36,236 bases of DNA from Anaerolineae bacterium (GTDB lineage Bacteria > Chloroflexota > Anaerolineae > Anaerolineales > E44-bin32), in the NCBI GenBank assembly GCA_011174825.1, contig DUEZ01000090.1:1-36236 (forward strand), read 5' to 3'. Positions 31,779 through 36,236 of the stretch are shown piece by piece (the stretch's first letter is position 1; every line of letters begins with the position of its first letter). The notes below the pieces were generated by a model that saw nothing but the letters and a program-made list of their open reading frames with translations, ran no database searches and was not told the origin of the DNA. The translations under genes were made by a program, and so were the position numbers.

Positions 31779-33599
31779 ATGAAAGCTACTTCGCGAGGTT
31801 CAAGAAACGCAATTCAACATGCTGTCCTTTCACACATCGGTGCTTCACCGCGTCGAGTACTCCTGGAAGATCGTTGTCTAGCGGAGACATTAACCACGGC
31901 AGGTGGATTGGAGATGACCTTAGCTGTGGTGGCGGATGGAATTGGCGGCGAGAATGCGGGTGAGCGCGCGGCCGAGGTGACGGTCAACGCGATTATCGAC
32001 TACTGTCAACGTTCAAGCCATCAAGACGTCCCACAGATGTTGGAGGAGGCGCTTAAAACGGCAAACGAGCGCGTTTTTGCCGATGCCAGGCGTAGTCTAC
32101 GGAAAAGGAATATGGGTTCAACCGCGGCCGTCGCTGCCATTGTTGAGGACCGGCTGTATATGGCCAACGTTGGTGACAGCCGTGTTTATCTTGTTCGAGG
32201 CGGGAAGGCTTTGCCACTTACGGTTGATCACACTTGGGAGTACGAGACCCTTCGGTCCGGGAAGTTGACCCCTGAAGAAATCGCTCGACATCCTCGCAAG
32301 GACGAAATCGTTCGCTCGATTGGATACGATGCTGATATCGATGTGGATCTTGGCGTTTGGATCAATGGTGGACAAGAATCGGAGTCCGCTGCGTATTCAG
32401 CTCAGGGAATGCAACTGGAGCCAGGGGATAGAGTCATTGTATGTTCAGATGGATTAACCAAAACGCGTCATGACCTTCCTTCCGCGCATTATGTCGAGCA
32501 GCGCGAATTGGTCAGCCTGACCAAGGGGCGCTCGCCAGAGCAAGCTGTCGAGCTGTTGGTGAAACGGGCGCTAGAGCGGGAGGCCGATGATAATGTTTCA
32601 GTTGTGATCCTCCGGGTTCCAGGGGGTATAGAGGTTCCACGGACACTTCTGCCAGTCATCGGTGTTGCATCAATCGCTGTACTCCTTTTCATTGTAGGGG
32701 TATGGCTTTTACCCAAATTTCAATTGTCAAGTGCGGATCAAGGGGTATCGCCGACCATCCCTCCGCTGCCTTCTGGCGTTGCGTTCGTGTCCAATCTAGA
32801 GGGGAGGGCGGAGGCTCTCAGCCCGGGGGGGGGAAGGCAGGACTTAAAGGTGGAGGACCTCATCGCTTCTGGGAAGGGTGTCTACGTCACCATCCACGAG
32901 GGAGAATCATACGCCAGGTTGGGCTTAGCAGATGGGAGTATCCTCTATCTTGGACCCAGCACGCAAATCGAAATCCGCACCATTGCTGAGGAAACCTCCA
33001 GGCCCGAGACGGTACTTCAACTCATGACTGGCATTATCTTATTGGATCGAAGGAGTGATTCGGCGACCTCGACCGTTGTTCGATCGCCTTCAGGAGCTGT
33101 CGCAAAAATAGCATCTGGTGTCATGGGCGTGATCACCTCGTCAGGCGAACAGCGATTGGATGTGGATTGTTTTGAGGGTCGATGTGAAGTCTTTCATGAG
33201 GCTTATGGTGGAGACGGAATCCGATTGGAATCGGGTCAGCATCTCTGGGTGAATCCAGTAGGAGATATAAGTCCCACGGATACGACCCGCAATCACCTCT
33301 ATTCTTTTGGCGAGTTTTGCGGTGGATTGATTTTAACCCCGACAGTGGCTGCGACGGCTTCCACGCTGTTTGCCCAGGAGATCACACCAACCCGAACGCC
33401 GTTGGGACCTCTGTTTGTGCCACCAACCGCTATCCCGACGACTCCGCCCCCGACTCGTACACGGACACCCATACCTACACCAACCCATACTTTTACCCGT
33501 ACTCCGACGATAACACCGACGAGGACGTTGACCAGAACACCAACGAGGACACCTATCCCAACGGATACATCTGAGCCGACAGTGATACCAACAGAGTAA
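31779..33599 (+). CDS. PP2C phosphatase-TM-FecR-like fusion
   Basis: The 606-residue protein begins with a cytoplasmic PP2C Ser/Thr phosphatase: VVADGIGGENAG (about residues 50-60), GSTAAVAAI, VGDSRVYLV, VCSDGLT and the final metal aspartate in EADDNVSV. A membrane helix follows (about 288-311), then an extracytoplasmic domain with the FecR pattern (GESYARLGLADGSILYLGPSTQIEI, then LMTGIILLD), containing the Cys pair CFEGRC at 463-468, and a long Pro-Thr tail. Ending a phosphatase in a FecR ectodomain is unusual and suggests outside signals set phosphatase activity. The ATG at 31779 is preferred to a TTG at 31752. It is 33 bp after the kinase. Confidence 0.85.
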   Translation: MKATSRGSRNAIQHAVLSHIGASPRRVLLEDRCLAETLTTAGGLEMTLAVVADGIGGENAGERAAEVTVNAIIDYCQRSSHQDVPQMLEEALKTANERVFADARRSLRKRNMGSTAAVAAIVEDRLYMANVGDSRVYLVRGGKALPLTVDHTWEYETLRSGKLTPEEIARHPRKDEIVRSIGYDADIDVDLGVWINGGQESESAAYSAQGMQLEPGDRVIVCSDGLTKTRHDLPSAHYVEQRELVSLTKGRSPEQAVELLVKRALEREADDNVSVVILRVPGGIEVPRTLLPVIGVASIAVLLFIVGVWLLPKFQLSSADQGVSPTIPPLPSGVAFVSNLEGRAEALSPGGGRQDLKVEDLIASGKGVYVTIHEGESYARLGLADGSILYLGPSTQIEIRTIAEETSRPETVLQLMTGIILLDRRSDSATSTVVRSPSGAVAKIASGVMGVITSSGEQRLDVDCFEGRCEVFHEAYGGDGIRLESGQHLWVNPVGDISPTDTTRNHLYSFGEFCGGLILTPTVAATASTLFAQEITPTRTPLGPLFVPPTAIPTTPPPTRTRTPIPTPTHTFTRTPTITPTRTLTRTPTRTPIPTDTSEPTVIPTE

Positions 33600-33742
33600 T
33601 TGGTGTAGCTACTAATGATTGTTAGTTATCGTATTGGTTGGGCTATAACAAGCGGAAATTTTGGAGGGTCCGCTGTTCAAATTAATGTTGTTTTAGTCAT
33701 TGAATTGTTGATTCCGATTGTCTTACCCAAGGTTGACAAAGG

Positions 33743-35161
33743 ATGTCAGCACATCGTTCAAGAGTAGCCTACGCCTTAGAACAGAGCCCCGGAACTGTCT
33801 CACCCGAAGCTCCTCAGCAGGACAGGGTACAGGTTGAGGAGATACGAACCAGAGGTGGGTTGGACCTCATTCTTGCAGTCGTCGTGGATGGTGACGGACA
33901 TCCTAAAGCCGGCGATGCAGCTGAAATCATTACACAAAAGCTGTTTTCAGGGATTTCTCAATCCGTTGATCGGGATCTCAATGCCCTGCTTCGTAATCAG
34001 TTGGAGGAGGGAGCTCAATCCTTATTCAGGGCTAACAGAATGGGGGAGGGGATCGGAGAGGTTGGCGTCACCGTACTTGCCATACATCGCGGTCGTCTAT
34101 TTTTCTCTCACAGCGGTCACACCATGGCTGTTCTTGTCAGAGAGGGAGAGACGACTCAAATGACAAGATCAGGGGAGCGCCTGCTTGGCAACTCCGAAAC
34201 GCCGCAAATACAAACTGGTGATCCGCGCGGGATCGCGCTTCAAGCAGGGGACCGTGTGGTGCTTGCCTCGGATGGTCTAACCCGTATTAGCCCAGAAGAT
34301 GGCTCCCCCTTCGTTGGGAGGGACAAGATTGCAACTTATGTCCAGGGCAGCACGCCGATAGATGCGGCACGCCACTTAATCAGCCTTGCATTAGGACGTG
34401 ATGTTGATGACAACGTATCAGTGATTGTGATACAGGTTCGTGGTGAGAGGATGAGAATACGCCCCGTGACCGCCTTGATCGCGCTCGCTTTAATAATCAC
34501 CCTTGGAGTGTTGGGCATATCTCGACTGCGAATTCAGAGTACGCTACCTCTTGTGGATTATGGCTATGCTGTATTGGTTCAAGGATCAGCCGGATTGATG
34601 AACGAGGAGGGAACGAGAATAGTGGAGACGGTGGGGTATTTAGCTACAATCCCAGCTGATTCATGGATCGTCTCGCATGAAAATATTCGACTTGTTTTGG
34701 AGACTACATTCGAGGGGATAAACAATCTTTCTGGGACGTCCCTTTATCTCGATCGTGACGCTCAGATTCAATTGAGATCACTTGATCCACATAAGGATTC
34801 ATCGCGTGAGGATGAGCTCGAGAGTGAGACCATGACGATTGTTAATCTAATATCCGGGAGGATAATGTTTGTCAGAGGCGAGGGAGATCGTGAGCTACGT
34901 ATTACATGGAATGGAATCACTGCGGTGCTTATAGGTGAAGGCGTTGGCGCTCTGGGGGTTTGGGACAATGGAGAAAAACTGGGTATAGATTGTCTTCAAG
35001 GGCGATGTAAAAGCATTGTGGTTAATGGAGTATCCACGATGTTGGCAAGTGGTCAACGTTGCTTACTCATGAATGGTAATGAAACGAGTGTAGAGGATCT
35101 CTCTGGTGACTCGTTTCATGAGTGGAACGCTCTTTGTGGGCAATGTCTGATTAAACAATAA
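33743..35161 (+). CDS. Second PP2C-TM-FecR-like protein, partly degenerate
   Basis: The 472-residue protein repeats the layout of its neighbour: PP2C-like domain, membrane helix (about 240-260), ectodomain. Metal aspartates remain in VVDGDGHPKAG, LASDGLTR and DVDDNVSV, but the GDSR motif is GHTM and GSTA is GVTV, so activity is doubtful and it may be a regulator or binding subunit. The ectodomain lacks the clear FecR strand pattern at its start but shares the pair CLQGRC (about 417-422) and a late cysteine region (ALCGQC). It lacks the Pro-Thr tail. A duplication of the upstream gene is likely. The 143-bp gap contains an AGCGGA/TCCGCT hairpin (33651-33674). Confidence 0.78.
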   Translation: MSAHRSRVAYALEQSPGTVSPEAPQQDRVQVEEIRTRGGLDLILAVVVDGDGHPKAGDAAEIITQKLFSGISQSVDRDLNALLRNQLEEGAQSLFRANRMGEGIGEVGVTVLAIHRGRLFFSHSGHTMAVLVREGETTQMTRSGERLLGNSETPQIQTGDPRGIALQAGDRVVLASDGLTRISPEDGSPFVGRDKIATYVQGSTPIDAARHLISLALGRDVDDNVSVIVIQVRGERMRIRPVTALIALALIITLGVLGISRLRIQSTLPLVDYGYAVLVQGSAGLMNEEGTRIVETVGYLATIPADSWIVSHENIRLVLETTFEGINNLSGTSLYLDRDAQIQLRSLDPHKDSSREDELESETMTIVNLISGRIMFVRGEGDRELRITWNGITAVLIGEGVGALGVWDNGEKLGIDCLQGRCKSIVVNGVSTMLASGQRCLLMNGNETSVEDLSGDSFHEWNALCGQCLIKQ

Positions 35162-35235
35162 CATTGTGTGCGATTTGAAGTTAGCCATTCTCTGTTTGTA
35201 TGATTTAAAGCAGCGATGATGTACATCCAAAGTAT

Positions 35236-35796
35236 ATGGACAGGATGAAGGATCAATACCCAGTTTTTCTTGACGAAGATAACATCCTCTCTTCCGAGGA
35301 GATCTTTCGTCCCATGCCACCCAATAGAAGGGGTGAGTTTATCGCTTGGTCTTGTGCAATTGTTATTGGGCTCGTCAGTGGCGCCGTATTCTGGCAGAGT
35401 AGACACATCTCATCCTTGGCGATCTTTCTTCTGATTTTCTTTTTCGTGTCCGCAGTTTTAATCTCTTTTGGCAATTGGATGGAGTCGCATACCCTTATAA
35501 CGCTCTCGCCGAAGCAAGTGGTTTATCAAAGTCCTGTGCGTAAGGTTACCCTTGAGTTAGAAGATATCGATGAATTATGGGTTTCATATGCAGGTCGCGG
35601 CTGGCGGGTCGCGATTCGTGGAGCGGGAGGATTCTTTACCTACCGCACCGCTGCCCATTTGGGTGGTCGGTTTGATCAGGTTGTATCCATTGGAATTGAA
35701 CAAGGGGAGCGTTTGGCCGGTTTTATAAGGAGCATGGCTCAACTATCATCCCCAGTTCTCGAGAGCGACGCTTGGATGTGTCGTAGGTGGTCGTGA
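35236..35796 (+). CDS. Two-helix membrane protein, PH-like domain
   Basis: The 186-residue protein has a cytoplasmic N-terminus, two adjacent membrane helices (about residues 35-50 and 57-77) and a C-terminal domain of alternating strands (HTLITLSPKQVVYQS, VTLELEDIDELWVS, WRVAIRGAGGFFTYR) ending in a helix (ERLAGFIRSMAQL). This is the pattern of bacterial PH-like (bPH/YdbS-type) domains. No enzymatic residues are visible. It ends the signalling cluster, 74 bp after the second PP2C gene, and may be a membrane scaffold. An ATG at 35245 is an equally possible start. Confidence 0.65.
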   Translation: MDRMKDQYPVFLDEDNILSSEEIFRPMPPNRRGEFIAWSCAIVIGLVSGAVFWQSRHISSLAIFLLIFFFVSAVLISFGNWMESHTLITLSPKQVVYQSPVRKVTLELEDIDELWVSYAGRGWRVAIRGAGGFFTYRTAAHLGGRFDQVVSIGIEQGERLAGFIRSMAQLSSPVLESDAWMCRRWS

Positions 35797-35853
35797 ACCA
35801 TGTGCTATCTCCCAATGAGGAGGTTGTGTATGTGAGGGTACATTGCAATATGA

Positions 35854-35943
35854 GATGTCCAACCCTCACCCCGACCCTCTCCCTGAAAGGGAGAGGGTGA
35901 AAATCCTCTCTCCCCTTTGGGGATAGGGAAAGTGTGAGAGAAG
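35854..35943. repeat. REP-like element, copy A
   Basis: Starts GATGTCCAACCCTCAC and ends GTGTGAGAG. Contains a perfect 10-bp hairpin CCCTCTCCCT/AGGGAGAGGG (35875-35897) and a second CTCTCCCC/GGGGATAG stem. Copy B lies 102 bp downstream. Similar CCCTCACCC blocks are a frequent intergenic repeat class in bacteria. Confidence 0.8.
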
Positions 35944-35955
35944 GTTCTCAGAACA

Positions 35956-36048
35956 GATGTCCAACCCTCACCCTGACCCTCTCTCCCTAAAAGGGAATGG
36001 GTTAAAATCCCCTCTCCCCTTTGGGGAGAGGGAAAGTGTGAGGGGAGG
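35956..36048. repeat. REP-like element, copy B
   Basis: Second tandem copy with the same GATGTCCAACCCTCACCC start and a GTGTGAGGGGAGG end. Here the right hairpin CCCTCTCCCC/GGGGAGAGGG (36010-36032, loop TTT) is perfect while the left one is mismatched, the reverse of copy A. Confidence 0.8.
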
Positions 36049-36180
36049 TGACCATACGGGATATATCTTTGTAGCTTGTGTTGTTCCTTAGATTGGATCA
36101 AATCGAATAAATTTCTGTATTATTGTATCTTTTATGAATCCGATTTTCGTAGTAGATATTTAAGATTTCTTAGGTTCATC

Positions 36181-36236
36181 ATGGCAAAGGGGGAAATAGA
36201 ATGGAAAAGAAGATACTCCATCGTATTCATCCTAAA
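36181..36236 (+). CDS. Possible start of a gene cut by the window end
   Basis: Two frames could begin here: an ATG at 36181 (basic residues, then a hydrophobic run SIVFIL, like a membrane or export signal) and an ATG at 36201 with AAAGGGGG 7 bases upstream. Too little sequence remains to decide. The 130 bases before it are AT-rich and otherwise unassigned. Confidence 0.3.
   Translation, partial: MAKGEIEWKRRYSIVFIL

Noticed and set aside
33317-33574. 85-residue frame rich in Thr, Asp and Tyr
   Set aside because: It is an alternate reading of the repetitive Pro-Thr tail of the first PP2C protein.
35854-36048. CRISPR array
   Set aside because: Only two long copies are present, with internal palindromes and no short unique spacers; no cas genes are in the window.

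Overview
The window looks like chromosomal DNA of an uncultured or environmental member of the Chloroflexota, probably an Anaerolineae relative. The reasons are the secreted proteins with long Pro-Thr-rich tails, a TtuA-type thiouridine synthetase with a small sulfur-carrier partner, a BTAD/STAND-type regulator with its DNA-binding part at the C-terminus, a diacylglycerol glucosyltransferase-like GT4, a YqhQ/DUF1385 protein and a T-box in front of ileS. This assignment is inference from gene content; no rRNA gene is present. Coding density is high, and I see no tRNA gene, CRISPR array, transposase or prophage.

Layout. (1) 250-4747, plus strand: tilS with a short ModE-like DNA-binding protein, a GT4 glycosyltransferase and glnA. 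(2) 5022-7304, minus strand: a compact tRNA-modification operon in the order sulfur carrier, ttuA, queF, queuosine-precursor transporter. (3) 7544-9848, minus strand: an M20 dipeptidase followed by a DUF1385 membrane protein. (4) 10543-14062, plus strand: a small beta-rich unknown protein and a 1050-residue STAND/TPR/BTAD regulator. (5) 14210-15270: a structured leader with a 14-codon ORF and a strong intrinsic terminator, then a small NHLP-like protein overlapping a probable ImmA/IrrE-fold protein without its zinc site. (6) 15379-18353: a membrane-anchored beta-propeller protein translationally coupled to an M23 lipoprotein. (7) 18498-25570: a ProRS paralogue that has lost the class II catalytic motifs but keeps editing and anticodon domains, an MBL hydrolase, and an isoleucine T-box (specifier AUC) controlling alaX and an unusual ileS. 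(8) 26058-28590: lspA, an rluD-type gene and a threonine aldolase. (9) 28663-35796: a signalling cluster of VWA-FHA membrane protein, Ser/Thr kinase, two tandem PP2C phosphatases fused through a membrane helix to FecR-like ectodomains, and a two-helix membrane protein with a PH-like domain. (10) 35797-36236: tandem REP-like elements and possibly the start of another gene.

The best candidates for undescribed biology are: the kinase / PP2C-TM-FecR / FHA cluster; a family of three collinear elements of about 125 bp, each carrying a sigma70-like promoter, in front of unrelated genes; the tiny-ORF/terminator leader before the NHLP-like plus dead-ImmA pair; and the catalytically dead ProRS. Functions here are read from motifs by eye and were not tested by database search.
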